Shown: positions 45,568-54,721, numbered from the stretch's first letter. The stretch: 64,000 bases of DNA from Bacteroidaceae bacterium (GCA_017536695.1 JAFXGX010000069.1:1-64000), one strand, 5' to 3'. Program-made: numbers and translations. Notes: a model not told the origin generated them from the letters alone.

Positions 45568-45575
45568 TATTTTTG
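45568..45575 (+). promoter_or_regulatory. Candidate -7 element of the lipoprotein gene
   Basis: TATTTTTG on the plus strand matches TAnnTTTG, 26 bases before the chosen ATG. There is no clear -33. Confidence 0.4.
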
Positions 45576-45601
45576 CACTGTACACAAACGGATACATGAC
45601 T

Positions 45602-46417
45602 ATGAAAAAGATATTCTCAATTATCCTCTCGATGCTTTCAGCCGTTATGATGCTCTCTTGCGAGGGCAAGATTGAACAGCCTGCACGTGACATCCTCTTC
45701 GAGGTGCGCAACGAGTTCAAGGCGGGTAACTACAACAGGGCGAAGATGCTCATCGACAGTGTGAAACTCGCACATCCCAAAGCTTACAAGACCTTGCGCG
45801 AGGCCGAGGCTCTGCGTCATGAGGTGCTCATCAGGGAAAAGGAGCGTGACATCGCCTATTTCAACAGCGAGCTGCAGCGTCTGGTGGAGCTGCGTGATAC
45901 CATGCTCAAGGAGTTCGACTACAGCAGGAATGCAAAATATCAGGATATGGGTGTCTACTCGGTACCTTCTCAGGCCATATCCAAGAATGCTTTCAATAAC
46001 TTCCTGCGTGCGACGGTAAAGGAGAACGGCGAGGCTGTGCTCACATCATACTATCGCGGTGCCCGCATCGGTTATAAGGCCGTGAAGGTAAAGTGCGGCG
46101 AACTGTATGTCTCTGCCGAGAACTCCATCTATTCGTGGAGCGGCAAGGAGCATGGCGTATATATCGAGCGTCGTGACTACAGACGTGGCGATGATGGAGG
46201 TATAATGGATTTTGTGGCGTCATCAAGCGGCAAGGTGGTAGTGGAACTCTCCGGCGGTTCACGTGATTTCGGGTATGAACTGCGTCAGGAGGATGTCAAG
46301 GCTATAACCATGGTAAAGGAGCTCTCCGATGTGCTCCTTTCGATTGCCGAGTGCCGCGAGATGCTCGATGCTGCACAGTACTCTCTCGATTTCCTTCAGA
46401 AGGGCTTGGGAAGGTGA
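45602..46417 (+). CDS. Lipoprotein of unknown function with coiled-coil
   Basis: A 271-residue predicted lipoprotein: MKKIFSIIL leader, lipobox MLSC (Cys about 20), followed by helices with a TPR-like feel (FEVRNEFKAGNYNRAKMLID) and a coiled-coil (about 70-105) that recurs near the C-terminus, around a beta-rich middle. No family recognised. An ATG two codons upstream is an equal alternative start. Its stop lies inside a short tandem repeat, and it is convergent with ackA across a very long palindrome. Confidence 0.75.
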   Translation: MKKIFSIILSMLSAVMMLSCEGKIEQPARDILFEVRNEFKAGNYNRAKMLIDSVKLAHPKAYKTLREAEALRHEVLIREKERDIAYFNSELQRLVELRDTMLKEFDYSRNAKYQDMGVYSVPSQAISKNAFNNFLRATVKENGEAVLTSYYRGARIGYKAVKVKCGELYVSAENSIYSWSGKEHGVYIERRDYRRGDDGGIMDFVASSSGKVVVELSGGSRDFGYELRQEDVKAITMVKELSDVLLSIAECREMLDAAQYSLDFLQKGLGR

Positions 46418-46455
46418 AAGCGGAAAGGTGAAAGCGGAAAGGTGAAAGGTGAAAG
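46413..46455 (+). repeat. 14-bp tandem repeat over a stop codon
   Basis: The unit GGTGAAAGCGGAAA occurs twice in full (46413-46426 and 46427-46440), then the GGTGAAA half occurs twice more. The first copy contains the lipoprotein gene's TGA stop (46415-46417). Gain or loss of units would not change the protein, since the stop is in the first unit. Confidence 0.75.
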
Positions 46456-46463
46456 TTTGCGGG

Positions 46464-46519
46464 AATAATATAAAACAATAATGGCGGCCACATGGCCGCC
46501 ATTATTGTTTTATATTATT
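46464..46519. terminator. 56-bp perfect palindrome between convergent genes (bidirectional terminator)
   Basis: The arms 46464-46490 and 46493-46519 are exact reverse complements of 27 bases with a two-base loop. A GC-rich core (GGCGGCCA) is flanked by AT-rich outer arms that provide a T-run on either strand. It serves the plus-strand lipoprotein gene and the minus-strand ackA. Confidence 0.85.
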
Positions 46520-46532
46520 GCCCTGTTGATTA

Positions 46533-47738
46533 TTACTTGAGGCCTTTTACAATCTCGTATGTATCGGTTGCAATCATAAGCTCCTCGTCTGTAGGGATAA
46601 GGAGAACCTTTACACGTGAGTCAGGAGTAGAGAGCACTGCCTCTTCGCCACGCATCTTTGCGTTGACCTCCTTGTCGAGCTCTACGCCGAGGAACTCAAG
46701 GCCCTCGAGAACTGTCTCACGGCAGTCTGCCTGGTTCTCGCCTACACCGCCTGCGAAGATGATAACATCAACGCCGCCCATAGCAGCTGCATAAGCACCG
46801 ATGTACTTTTTGATACGGTAGAAATACATTGTATTTGATAGCTGAGCACGCTTGTTGCCCTCTATGGCTGCTGCATTTACCTCGCGCATGTCTGAAGATA
46901 CGCCAGAGATACCGACAACACCGGATTTCTTGTTGAGCATGTCGGAGATTCCCTGCATGTCAAGGCCTGTCTTGTCCATGATGTACGGGAGAGCGCCCGG
47001 GTCAACGTCGCCGCTGCGGGTACCCATCATGAGGCCTGCGAGTGGAGTCATACCCATTGATGTGTCGACGCTCTTGCCGTCCTTTACAGCAGCGATAGAA
47101 CCACCGTTACCTATGTGGCAGGTAATAATCTTGCTGCCCTCTGCGGGAATGTTCAGCATCTCGAGCGCGCGCTTTGTGATGTAACGGTGCGATGTCCCGT
47201 GGAAACCGTAACGGCGTACACCGTACTTCTCATAAAGCTCGTATGGGAGAGCATACATGTATGCATAGTCGGGCATTGTCTGGTGGAATGATGTGTCGAA
47301 TACACCCACCTGCGGAATCTGTGGTGCAACCTCCTTTACTGCGTTCACACCCTTGAGGTTGGCTGGGTTGTGGAGCGGTGCAAGGTCATTGCATGCCTCG
47401 AACACCTCGAGAACCTCATCGGTGAGCAGTGTCGACTGGCTGAACTTCTCGCCGCCATGTACCATGCGGTGGCCTACAGCGTCAATCTCCTCGATAGACT
47501 TTACTGCACCGAACTTCTCGCTTGTGAGTACATCGAAAATGAGACGTACACCTACTGTGTGCTCGGGAATTGCTGTGAAGATTGTCTCCTTCTCGCCGTT
47601 AGGCAGGTTGAACTTGAGGAAAGAGCCCTCAAGACCAATCTTCTCGATACCACCCTTTGCAAGCACATCCTTTTTCTCAATGTCAATCAGCTGATACTTG
47701 ATTGATGAACTTCCGCAGTTCAATACAAGAATTTTCAT
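46533..47738 (-). CDS. ackA: Acetate kinase
   Basis: A 401-residue ASKHA-fold kinase converting acetyl-phosphate and ADP to acetate and ATP. Signatures: VLNCGSSSIKYQL (N-terminal phosphate loop), FDTSFHQTMPDYAYMYALP, RYGFHGTSHRYI, ITCHIGNGGSIAAV and FAGGVGENQ. Standard length. It follows pta by 33 bases, in one operon; together they make ATP and acetate from acetyl-CoA. Confidence 0.97.
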   Translation of the reverse strand: MKILVLNCGSSSIKYQLIDIEKKDVLAKGGIEKIGLEGSFLKFNLPNGEKETIFTAIPEHTVGVRLIFDVLTSEKFGAVKSIEEIDAVGHRMVHGGEKFSQSTLLTDEVLEVFEACNDLAPLHNPANLKGVNAVKEVAPQIPQVGVFDTSFHQTMPDYAYMYALPYELYEKYGVRRYGFHGTSHRYITKRALEMLNIPAEGSKIITCHIGNGGSIAAVKDGKSVDTSMGMTPLAGLMMGTRSGDVDPGALPYIMDKTGLDMQGISDMLNKKSGVVGISGVSSDMREVNAAAIEGNKRAQLSNTMYFYRIKKYIGAYAAAMGGVDVIIFAGGVGENQADCRETVLEGLEFLGVELDKEVNAKMRGEEAVLSTPDSRVKVLLIPTDEELMIATDTYEIVKGLK

Positions 47739-47771
47739 TGTTATATGAATGTTTAATTGTTTGTCGATGGA

Positions 47772-48782
47772 TTATTTCTTTGCTGCGATAGCCTGGTTTG
47801 CAGTGATGGCAATCATCATGTATACATCCTCTACAGAGCATCCGCGAGAGAGGTCGTTTACAGGACGTGCGATACCCTGGAGTACGGGACCGATAGCCTC
47901 GGCATGACCAAGACGCTGAACGAGCTTGTAACCGATGTTTCCTGCACCGAGGTCGGGGAATACGAGTACGTTGGCCTTGCCTGCTACTGTTGAGCCCGGA
48001 GCCTTGCTCTGTCCAACGAAAGGAACGAGAGCTGCATCGGCCTGAAGCTCGCCGTCGAGTGAAAGCTCAGGGTCAAGCTCATGTGCAAGACGTGTAGCCT
48101 CTGTTACCTTGTCTACCATCTCGTGCTTTGCAGAGCCCTTTGTTGAGAAACTGAGCATTGCAACGCGTGGCTCCTCGAAACCGCCGATAGCCTTCGCTGT
48201 CTGTGCAGTACATACTGCAATCTGTGAGAGCTGGTTTGCATCGGGCTGTGGAGTAACGGCAACGTCGGCAACGAAAAGAACGCCGTCCTCGCCATACTCC
48301 TTGGCGTTTGTTATGAGCATCATTGCACCGCTGACGCATGTGATGCCCGGAGTGGTCTTGATAATCTGCAATGCAGGACGGAGCACGTTACCGGTTGTGT
48401 TCAAGGCACCTGCCACCTGACCGTCAGCATCGCCGTTCTTGATGATGAGGCAGCCGAGATAAAGCGGGTTGCATACCAGTTTCTGTGCATCCTCCATTGT
48501 CATGCCCTTTGCCTTACGCAACTCGAAGAGAAGATTTGCATACTTCTCGGCGTCGGGGTTGTTCTCGGGGTCAATGATAGTAGCCTTTCCTATGTTTGTG
48601 AGGCCGTTCTTCTGTGCAAGTGCAAGGATTTCCTCCTTGTTGCCAAGAATTACCAACTCTGCGATACCGTCGGCGAGAGCCTTGTCGGCTGCCTTGAGTG
48701 TACGCTCCTCTGTTCCCTCAGGGAGAACGATGCGCTGCTTGTTCTGCTGTGCACGCTCGATTAGATTCTTAATAACATCCAT
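47772..48782 (-). CDS. pta: Phosphate acetyltransferase
   Basis: A 336-residue catalytic-domain-only Pta (short class), converting acetyl-CoA and phosphate to acetyl-phosphate and CoA. Family features: IVLPEGTEERTLKAAD near the start, DADGQVAGALNTTGNVLRPALQ-like region (here NGDADGQVAGAL), SFSTKGSAKHEMVDKV, DGELQADAALVPFV and PGSTVAGKANVLVFPDLGAGNIGYKLVQ. First gene of the pta-ackA operon with a full consensus promoter and a leader of about 160 bases. Confidence 0.96.
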   Translation of the reverse strand: MDVIKNLIERAQQNKQRIVLPEGTEERTLKAADKALADGIAELVILGNKEEILALAQKNGLTNIGKATIIDPENNPDAEKYANLLFELRKAKGMTMEDAQKLVCNPLYLGCLIIKNGDADGQVAGALNTTGNVLRPALQIIKTTPGITCVSGAMMLITNAKEYGEDGVLFVADVAVTPQPDANQLSQIAVCTAQTAKAIGGFEEPRVAMLSFSTKGSAKHEMVDKVTEATRLAHELDPELSLDGELQADAALVPFVGQSKAPGSTVAGKANVLVFPDLGAGNIGYKLVQRLGHAEAIGPVLQGIARPVNDLSRGCSVEDVYMMIAITANQAIAAKK

Positions 48783-49145
48783 AGTGTAAAATATTATATT
48801 GTAACTTGTTGTATTCGTTCCGATGTCTGTGGAATGTCATCACGCAGGCATTGTGTTGCCTGACAATGCAAGGGTGAGTCGGGCGGCATGAAAGAGTGTC
48901 GGGCGACAACCGGTGCGGCAACTGTTCGGGGTAACCCCGATTATCTCTACAAAGTTAGTCCAAACAATATTGAGAACAAAATAAAATCTGTTTTATTTTT
49001 AAATGGTTGCGCTTGTCTATTCCTCCTTTCACGGTATGTTCAGCGGCGGTGCCACGATGAGCATACAGATAAACCTCCCGATTATGCTCCTTTGTCGGGA
49101 AAAATGTGTAAATTAGCGCATTGAAACCAATAATCTGCTTTTTAC
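48783..49145. other. Intergenic stretch between pta and the DUF4878-like gene
   Basis: There is no gene here. It holds the pta promoter (48950-48980), a hairpin TCGGGG/CCCCGA at 48926-48940 that would lie at the very 5' end of the pta mRNA, and the plus-strand leader of the DUF4878-like gene, for which no good promoter is seen. Confidence 0.6.
48950..48980 (-). promoter_or_regulatory. Promoter of pta-ackA
   Basis: TTTG at 48977-48980, exactly 19 bases, then TAACTTTG at 48950-48957, on the minus strand. This is the best promoter match in the window, fitting a highly expressed fermentation operon. Confidence 0.7.
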
Positions 49146-49565
49146 ATGAAAACTGTAATCCGAATGTTTGCGGCTTTATCGATATTCTCATTTGTAGCTT
49201 GTGGCGGCAATGAGCCTGTGGCTGCTCCGATGCAGCCGGGCGAAGTGGCCATACTTTTCTTCAACTCGATAAGCTCGGGCGATATCGACAATGTCAGGTC
49301 CAATGTCTGTTTCGATGAGCCTGCCGAACAGGCAATCTTTGATGAGTATCTCGAACGGCTTTTTATTCCGGCCGTGGGCAGGCAGCCTCGCGGTCACAAT
49401 GCCGACTATGTGGTCGTTTCTGAAGAAATCTTGGGCGATACCGCCAATGTGGAGCTCAAGGGCATGACAATAGCGGGCAAGAACACGAAGATAAAGGTAC
49501 GCCTGCTGAACAATGAGGGCTGGAAAGTCGACGGCTCACAGGCAGTGCTGCATCGCGTGGAGTGA
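49146..49565 (+). CDS. Small DUF4878-like lipoprotein
   Basis: A 139-residue predicted lipoprotein: leader ending in a lipobox (FVACGG, Cys19) and a compact NTF2/cystatin-like mature domain. PGEVAILFFNSISSGDIDNV, then WKVDG near the end, fit DUF4878. Function unknown; the fold binds small ligands in other proteins. Convergent with hisS across a palindromic terminator. Confidence 0.75.
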   Translation: MKTVIRMFAALSIFSFVACGGNEPVAAPMQPGEVAILFFNSISSGDIDNVRSNVCFDEPAEQAIFDEYLERLFIPAVGRQPRGHNADYVVVSEEILGDTANVELKGMTIAGKNTKIKVRLLNNEGWKVDGSQAVLHRVE

Positions 49566-49587
49566 TGATGCGCTGTTGACTCGTATA

Positions 49588-49629
49588 AAACAATATAGGC
49601 TGTGTCATGTGACACAGCCTATATTGTTT
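49588..49629. terminator. Bidirectional terminator between convergent genes
   Basis: Arms 49588-49607 and 49610-49629 are exact 20-base complements with a two-base loop. The outer part AAACAATA/TATTGTTT is identical to that of the palindrome at 46464-46519, while the GC-rich inner part differs. Confidence 0.85.
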
Positions 49630-49639
49630 ATTATATGTC

Positions 49640-51004
49640 TTACGCCTTGAGCAACTCTGCAAGCCCGCTTGCGGTCATGCTCTTCTGTTCGCCTGTTGTC
49701 ATGTTCTTGACTGCAATGGTGCCGTCTGCAATCTCCTGCTCGCCGATGATTGCCACAAACGGAATGCCGTGGCTGTTGGCATATCCCATCTGCTTCTTCA
49801 TCTTGTCGCTACTCGGGAACAGCTCTGCCGAGATACCTTCCTTGCGTAGTTCAGAGATTATCTGCAGGGCATGCATGGCCTCTTTGTCGCCGAAGTTCAC
49901 GAACATTACCTGTGTGGTCTGTATCGAGTCCTTGGGGTAAAGGTCGAGCTGGTTCATGACATCATATATGCGGTCGGCACCGAACGAGATACCTACTCCC
50001 GATACGCCTTCCATACCGAACACGCCTGTAAGGTTGTCGTATCTTCCTCCACCTGTGATGCTGCCTATCGCAACGTCAAGTGCCTTCACTTCGAGGATTG
50101 CGCCTGTGTAATAGTTGAGGCCGCGTGCCAGTGTCAGGTCAAGGTCAAGCGCGCTGTTGAGCTTTAGACTGTTGAAGGCATCCAAAATGAAACGTATCTC
50201 CTCGACTCCCTTCTCGCCTGTCCCGTTGCCTTTGAGCGTCTGGGCAATGATGTCGAGTTTTTCGCTGTTGTTACCCTGTGCCTGAAGAATTGGAAGCAGT
50301 CTCTCGACCGACTCGTCGCTTATGCCCTTGCTCTTGAGCTCTGCAATGACGCCATCAAGACCAATCTTGTCTATCTTGTCTATGGCTACTGTGATGTCGA
50401 TGATTTTCTCGGGCTCGCCTATCACCTCGGCTATTCCTGCAAGCACCTTACGGTTGTTTAGTTTGATGGCTACGCGTATGCCGAGCTTGCCGAACACATA
50501 GTCGATGAGCTGTATGAGTTCGACCTCGTTGATAAGTGAGTTGTTGCCGATGATATCGGCATCGCACTGATAGAACTCGCGGTAACGTCCTTTCTGTGGA
50601 CGGTCGGCACGCCATACGGGCTGAATCTGGTAACGCTTGAATGGGAATACCAGTTCATCGCGGTGCATCACGACGTAGCGTGCGAAGGGTACGGTAAGGT
50701 CGTAACGCAGACCTTTCTCGCAGAACTTTGATGCGAGCTTGGCCGCATTGCGGCTAAGCAACTCTTCATCGGTCAGGCCGCTGAAGTAATCGCCCGAATT
50801 CTGTATCTTGAAGAGGAGCTTGTCGCCCTCCTCGCCGTACTTGCCCATAAGCGTCGAGAGGTTCTCCATCGCTGGAGTCTCAATCTGTTGGAATCCGAAG
50901 ATTCGGAAAGCCTCGCGTATAGTGTCGAATATGTAGTTTCTCTTGGACATCTCTATCGGAGAGAAGTCTCTTGTTCCCTTTGGTATTGATGGTTTTGCTG
51001 CCAT
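49640..51004 (-). CDS. hisS: Histidine-tRNA ligase
   Basis: A 454-residue class II aminoacyl-tRNA synthetase charging tRNA-His. It has the family N-terminus [15 protein letters not shown], motif 2 (RYEVPLT-like [42 protein letters not shown]), the histidine-specific [23 protein letters not shown] and GISFGADRI, and a C-terminal anticodon-binding domain. Last gene of the fur-purA-Zn peptidase-hisS cluster. Confidence 0.97.
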   Translation of the reverse strand: MAAKPSIPKGTRDFSPIEMSKRNYIFDTIREAFRIFGFQQIETPAMENLSTLMGKYGEEGDKLLFKIQNSGDYFSGLTDEELLSRNAAKLASKFCEKGLRYDLTVPFARYVVMHRDELVFPFKRYQIQPVWRADRPQKGRYREFYQCDADIIGNNSLINEVELIQLIDYVFGKLGIRVAIKLNNRKVLAGIAEVIGEPEKIIDITVAIDKIDKIGLDGVIAELKSKGISDESVERLLPILQAQGNNSEKLDIIAQTLKGNGTGEKGVEEIRFILDAFNSLKLNSALDLDLTLARGLNYYTGAILEVKALDVAIGSITGGGRYDNLTGVFGMEGVSGVGISFGADRIYDVMNQLDLYPKDSIQTTQVMFVNFGDKEAMHALQIISELRKEGISAELFPSSDKMKKQMGYANSHGIPFVAIIGEQEIADGTIAVKNMTTGEQKSMTASGLAELLKA

Positions 51005-51063
51005 TATCCTGTGTTAGTGAATGTTTGAATAAGAAATTGGGTTGCCGTGTGGACGGCTTTCTT

Positions 51064-51789
51064 TTAGTCTCTGCGGTTCATGTATATCATGACGTAGTAC
51101 AGCAGTGTCGCAAGTGAAGAGAGTGCCGCTATAATATATGTATATGCGGCCGAACGCAGTGCGCTGCTTGCATACTTGTGGTTGCTTGCGTTGGTTATCC
51201 CTGCTGACTGCAGCCATACGAGTGCCCTGTGGCTCGCGTTTATCTCCACGGGTAGTGTGATGAAACTGAACAGGGTAGTGGTGGCAAAGAGTGCTATGCC
51301 GGCCAGCAACAGCTGCGGGAATGACTCTACCATTATTACTCCGGCAAGCAACACCCACATGACAATGTTCGAAGAGAACGATACTATGGGTACCAGCGCT
51401 GAACGCATCTTGAGCGGTGCGTATGCCTGGGCATGCTGTATCGCGTGTCCGCACTCATGTGCCGCTACGGCGGCTGCCGCCACGCTTGCCGAGTTGTATA
51501 CGCCCTGGCTCAGGTTGACTGTCTTGTTGGCGGGGTTGTAATGGTCTGTAAGCATTCCGGGGGTACTTGTTACCTTTACATCGTATATGCCGTTGTCGTG
51601 CAGCATCTTTATGGCTACATCGCGTCCGGTCATCCCGATGGGAATTCTTGAATATTTCTCGAACTTGCTCTTCAGGCTTGCCTGGATTATGTAGCTTAGG
51701 ATAGCTATGCCTACGAATACTATTATGTAGGTCATGTTCAGGCTCGAGCCCTCAGCTGTTCTTGCAAGGTGTATGAATGTATGTATCAT
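51064..51789 (-). CDS. Membrane-bound neutral zinc metallopeptidase (YugP-like)
   Basis: A 241-residue inner-membrane protease. HECGHAIQH (111-119) provides the HExxH-like zinc site; three or four hydrophobic helices surround it. The conserved KFEKYSRIPIGMTGRDVA and VNLSQGVYNSASVAAAAVAAHE also fit the family. A second ATG at 51735 (MTYIIVFVGI) may be the true start, since family members begin there. Substrate unknown. It lies between purA and hisS. Confidence 0.88.
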   Translation of the reverse strand: MIHTFIHLARTAEGSSLNMTYIIVFVGIAILSYIIQASLKSKFEKYSRIPIGMTGRDVAIKMLHDNGIYDVKVTSTPGMLTDHYNPANKTVNLSQGVYNSASVAAAAVAAHECGHAIQHAQAYAPLKMRSALVPIVSFSSNIVMWVLLAGVIMVESFPQLLLAGIALFATTTLFSFITLPVEINASHRALVWLQSAGITNASNHKYASSALRSAAYTYIIAALSSLATLLYYVMIYMNRRD

Positions 51790-51851
51790 CTGTCAATGTA
51801 TGTATTATGATTGGAGGCTGCTTTGTAAACAAAACAACCTCCAATAGGTTC

Positions 51852-53126
51852 TTAGATTGAACGTGTGATTGTCTGGTCGCGGTCGGGACCTATCGAGAGG
51901 TACTTTACAGGAACGCCGAGCTCCTTCTCAAGGAACCTTATGTACTCCTTGAAAGCTTCGGGCAACTCCTCCTCGCTTCTCAGCTTGGTAAGGTCTGTCA
52001 TCCAGCCCTTGAGTTCTGTATATACGGGCTCTACTCCCTCCACGTCATATGGCATGTGGCTCAAAGTCTCTCCGTTCTTCTTATATGCGATACAAGCCTT
52101 TATTGTCGGGAACGTGTCAAGCACGTCGCTCTTCATGAGGATGAGGTGCGTGACGCCGTTTATCATGATTGTGTACTTGAGTGCGACAAGGTCAATCCAT
52201 CCGCAGCGGCGCTCGCGTCCTGTCACAGCACCGTACTCGTGGCCGCGGTCACGCATCTCGGCGCCTGTCTCATCGAAAAGCTCTGTGGGGAACGGACCTG
52301 AACCTACGCGTGTGCAGTATGCCTTTGTTATACCATATACATTGCCTATCCTGTTAGGGGCTACACCGAGTCCGGTACATGCGCCGGCACATACCGTGTT
52401 CGATGATGTCACGAAAGGATAGCTGCCGAAGTCAATGTCAAGCAGACTGCCCTGGGCTCCTTCGCATAGGATGCTCTTGCCCTCGTTCATGAGGTCGTTG
52501 ATGAACTGCTCGCTGTCAATGAGACGGAACTTCTTCAGATACTCGATGCCCTCGAGCCATACGCGCTCCATCTCTGTTATGTCGTAACTGTAGTTCATGT
52601 CCTTGAGCATCTGGTCATGACGTGCCTTCGCCGCAGCATACTTCTGTTCGAAGTTCTCAAGGATGTCGCCTACACGCAAACCGTTACGGCTGATTTTGTC
52701 GGTATATGTGGGGCCGATGCCCTTGCCTGTGGTGCCTACCTTCGCATCGCCCTTTGCAGCCTCGTATGCAGCATCGAGCACGCGGTGTGTCGGCAGTATC
52801 AGGTGTGCCTTCTTCGAGATGAAAAGGTTTTTCGTGAGGTCATATCCGGCCTTGAACAGGTCTTCGGCCTCGCCCTTGAAGAGCGCGGGGTCAAGAACGA
52901 CGCCGTTGCCGATGACGTTTACCTTGCCGCCCTGGAATATACCCGAGGGAATGGAGCGGAGTACGAACTTCTTGCCCTCGAACTCAAGGGTGTGTCCCGC
53001 GTTGGGACCGCCCTGGAAACGTGCTACCACGTCATAGTTCGGTGTCAATACGTCAACAACTTTTCCTTTGCCTTCATCACCCCACTGCAGGCCTAACAGT
53101 ACGTCGATATTCTGTTTCATATTCAT
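51852..53126 (-). CDS. purA: Adenylosuccinate synthetase
   Basis: A 424-residue enzyme making adenylosuccinate from IMP, aspartate and GTP. Signatures: VLLGLQWGDEGKGKVVDVL (P-loop, catalytic Asp), GGPNAGHTL (catalytic His), GTTGKGIGPTYTDK, EGAQGSLLDIDFGSYPFVTSSN and GRERRCGWIDLVALKY. Its ATG overlaps the fur stop (ATGA), so translation is coupled; the ATG two codons in is the alternative. Confidence 0.97.
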   Translation of the reverse strand: MNMKQNIDVLLGLQWGDEGKGKVVDVLTPNYDVVARFQGGPNAGHTLEFEGKKFVLRSIPSGIFQGGKVNVIGNGVVLDPALFKGEAEDLFKAGYDLTKNLFISKKAHLILPTHRVLDAAYEAAKGDAKVGTTGKGIGPTYTDKISRNGLRVGDILENFEQKYAAAKARHDQMLKDMNYSYDITEMERVWLEGIEYLKKFRLIDSEQFINDLMNEGKSILCEGAQGSLLDIDFGSYPFVTSSNTVCAGACTGLGVAPNRIGNVYGITKAYCTRVGSGPFPTELFDETGAEMRDRGHEYGAVTGRERRCGWIDLVALKYTIMINGVTHLILMKSDVLDTFPTIKACIAYKKNGETLSHMPYDVEGVEPVYTELKGWMTDLTKLRSEEELPEAFKEYIRFLEKELGVPVKYLSIGPDRDQTITRSI

Positions 53127-53599
53127 TTGTCTTTATTCATTCGCGCCTTACGTCTCTTGAGTGCCTGATGGCATTTGTTGCATAGCCCGTAGAGGTATAG
53201 CGAATAATGGGTTAAATGGAACTTCTTTATATTTGTCGTTATATTGTCTTTTATGTTCAGATTGCCGATCTCTGTCACTTTGCCGCACTTTGTGCATATC
53301 ATGTGGCTCTTTTCGGCTCCGAAACACTTCTCATATTTGGAATCGGCTCCGAACTGGTGGTGTACAACAAGGTTGGCATTGATGAGAAGGGATATGGTGT
53401 TGTATACGGTGGCACGGCTGACCCTGAATTTCCTGTTGTCCTCCATGTGCTTGAGCAACTCATCAATGTCAAAGCATCCGTTTATAGAGTATACGGCCTC
53501 GAGTATCGCGAAACGCTCCGGGGTCCTGCGACATCTGTTCTCTTTCAGATAGTCCGAAAACATCTGTCTCACCGACTCTGCAATCTTGCTGTTTTCCAT
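53123..53599 (-). CDS. Fur-family transcription regulator
   Basis: A 158-residue regulator of metal or peroxide response. It has a winged helix (about 10-85: CRRTPERFAILEAVY, RATVYNTISLLINANLVVHHQ) and a dimerisation/metal-binding domain with CTKCGKV (CxxC) and CNKCH (CxxC), forming a structural zinc site. Whether it is Fur, PerR or Zur cannot be told from sequence. The first gene of the fur-purA-Zn peptidase-hisS run. Confidence 0.9.
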   Translation of the reverse strand: MENSKIAESVRQMFSDYLKENRCRRTPERFAILEAVYSINGCFDIDELLKHMEDNRKFRVSRATVYNTISLLINANLVVHHQFGADSKYEKCFGAEKSHMICTKCGKVTEIGNLNIKDNITTNIKKFHLTHYSLYLYGLCNKCHQALKRRKARMNKDK

Positions 53600-53606
53600 G
53601 TTATTG

Positions 53607-53614
53607 CAAAGTTA
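53607..53614 (-). promoter_or_regulatory. Candidate -7 element very close to the Fur-family start
   Basis: TAACTTTG on the minus strand matches TAnnTTTG, but it is only eight bases before the ATG, so the message would be nearly leaderless or the true start lies further in. There is no clear -33. Confidence 0.35.
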
Positions 53615-53688
53615 TCTATTTTTTTATAATATAGAATAGAATCGGCTCTAAATTTTCAAACAACTTCCGTGGATGAACAAAAAGTGTA

Positions 53689-54288
53689 TTATGAACCCAT
53701 GAATGCATCGAAACGTACCTTCCTCTCCTCGTCCTCATCGCAGTAGAGTGTGATGGCATTGAGTGCCATTGTGGCATTCTCCTTAGCTGCGTTGTCGGCA
53801 AGATGCGTCGCCACGCTCCTGAAAAGAACCTGTTCCTGCTCCGGGGTCAGTGCCGCTCCGACTCTGAACATGTGTGACAAGGTAAGGTAGCCGCAGTAGC
53901 TGTACATCTCCTTGCCACTGTTTGCCCAAACAAGGGCCTTTTCTACGGCATCGGGAAGTTTGCTGAGAATCCTGTGTGCAAGGTGGTCTGCATTCTCTCT
54001 GTAGCGGCACTCTCCAATCCACTGCTCGGCAACATCGGCATAGCACTCCGCCGGCAGCAATAGTATTGCCAGCAGCTTGCTCTCGCGTATGTTCTCTTTC
54101 CATAGCGTCTTGGCAACGTCGGCATCTTGCCCGAACTTGCCGGCAATCTCCTTGAGGTGCGGGAAACTTACTCCGAAAATGATATTGTAGGACATGCCGA
54201 GCCTGCGCTGCTGCATTGATGTGACTCCGTTCATGTACAAACGGAGTTCTTTCTTTATGTTCCTTATAATCTCCCGGGTGTCTTCCAT
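53689..54288 (-). CDS. DNA alkylation repair protein (AlkD-like)
   Basis: A 199-residue all-helical HEAT-like repeat protein of the DNA alkylation repair glycosylase family, which removes alkylated bases. Features: GVSFPHLKEIAGKFGQDADVAKTLW, NIRESKLLAILLL, YCGYLTLSHMF. The start at 54288 is chosen because it lies one base after the stop of the regulator gene and gives the usual N-terminus MEDTREIIRNIKKELR; the longer frame runs into that gene. Cotranscribed with the AraC-type regulator. Confidence 0.8.
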   Translation of the reverse strand: MEDTREIIRNIKKELRLYMNGVTSMQQRRLGMSYNIIFGVSFPHLKEIAGKFGQDADVAKTLWKENIRESKLLAILLLPAECYADVAEQWIGECRYRENADHLAHRILSKLPDAVEKALVWANSGKEMYSYCGYLTLSHMFRVGAALTPEQEQVLFRSVATHLADNAAKENATMALNAITLYCDEDEERKVRFDAFMGS

Positions 54289-54289
54289 C

Positions 54290-54721
54290 TTATTTGGTTG
54301 CGAGATGTCTTTTCCTGTAGCCATTGGGTGTCTCGCCCATGATGCGGTAGAATGAGGCATAGAAAGACTGGCGGTTGGCGAACCCGACAAGGGCTCCAAT
54401 CTCCTCAATGGTCATGTCCAGGTATCTTTTGTCTGTCATGCGATGAAGAGCCTCCTTGATCCTGTACTCGTTTATCAGGCAGGAAAAGTTTGTGTTGAAT
54501 CGTGAATTTATGACAGCAGATATGTATCTGGTGTTGGTCTGGAGCTCTTTTGCAAGTTCTTTTGCCGAGAACTCCTTGTCACGGTATCTCTTCTCTATTA
54601 CTATGATGTTCAGAATTTTTTCATACAATTCATCGGCCAGTTCCGCACGTATGAGCGAACGGTAGGTCGCGTTCTTCTCTTTTTTTTCCTTAATGTTATA
54701 AGGGGCGTTTTTTTCTGTCAT
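54290..54721 (-). CDS. AraC-type DNA-binding protein without sensor domain
   Basis: A 143-residue protein consisting of a charged N-terminus and an AraC-type double helix-turn-helix (about 45-140: FSAKELAKELQTNTRYISAVIN, then IEEIGALVGFANRQSFYASFYRIMGETPNGYRK). There is no separate ligand-binding domain, so the signal must act elsewhere. The start at 54721 is chosen because a full promoter (54746-54777) lies inside the longer open frame that begins at 54772. It lies one base before the alkylation repair gene and may control it. Confidence 0.85.
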   Translation of the reverse strand: MTEKNAPYNIKEKKEKNATYRSLIRAELADELYEKILNIIVIEKRYRDKEFSAKELAKELQTNTRYISAVINSRFNTNFSCLINEYRIKEALHRMTDKRYLDMTIEEIGALVGFANRQSFYASFYRIMGETPNGYRKRHLATK

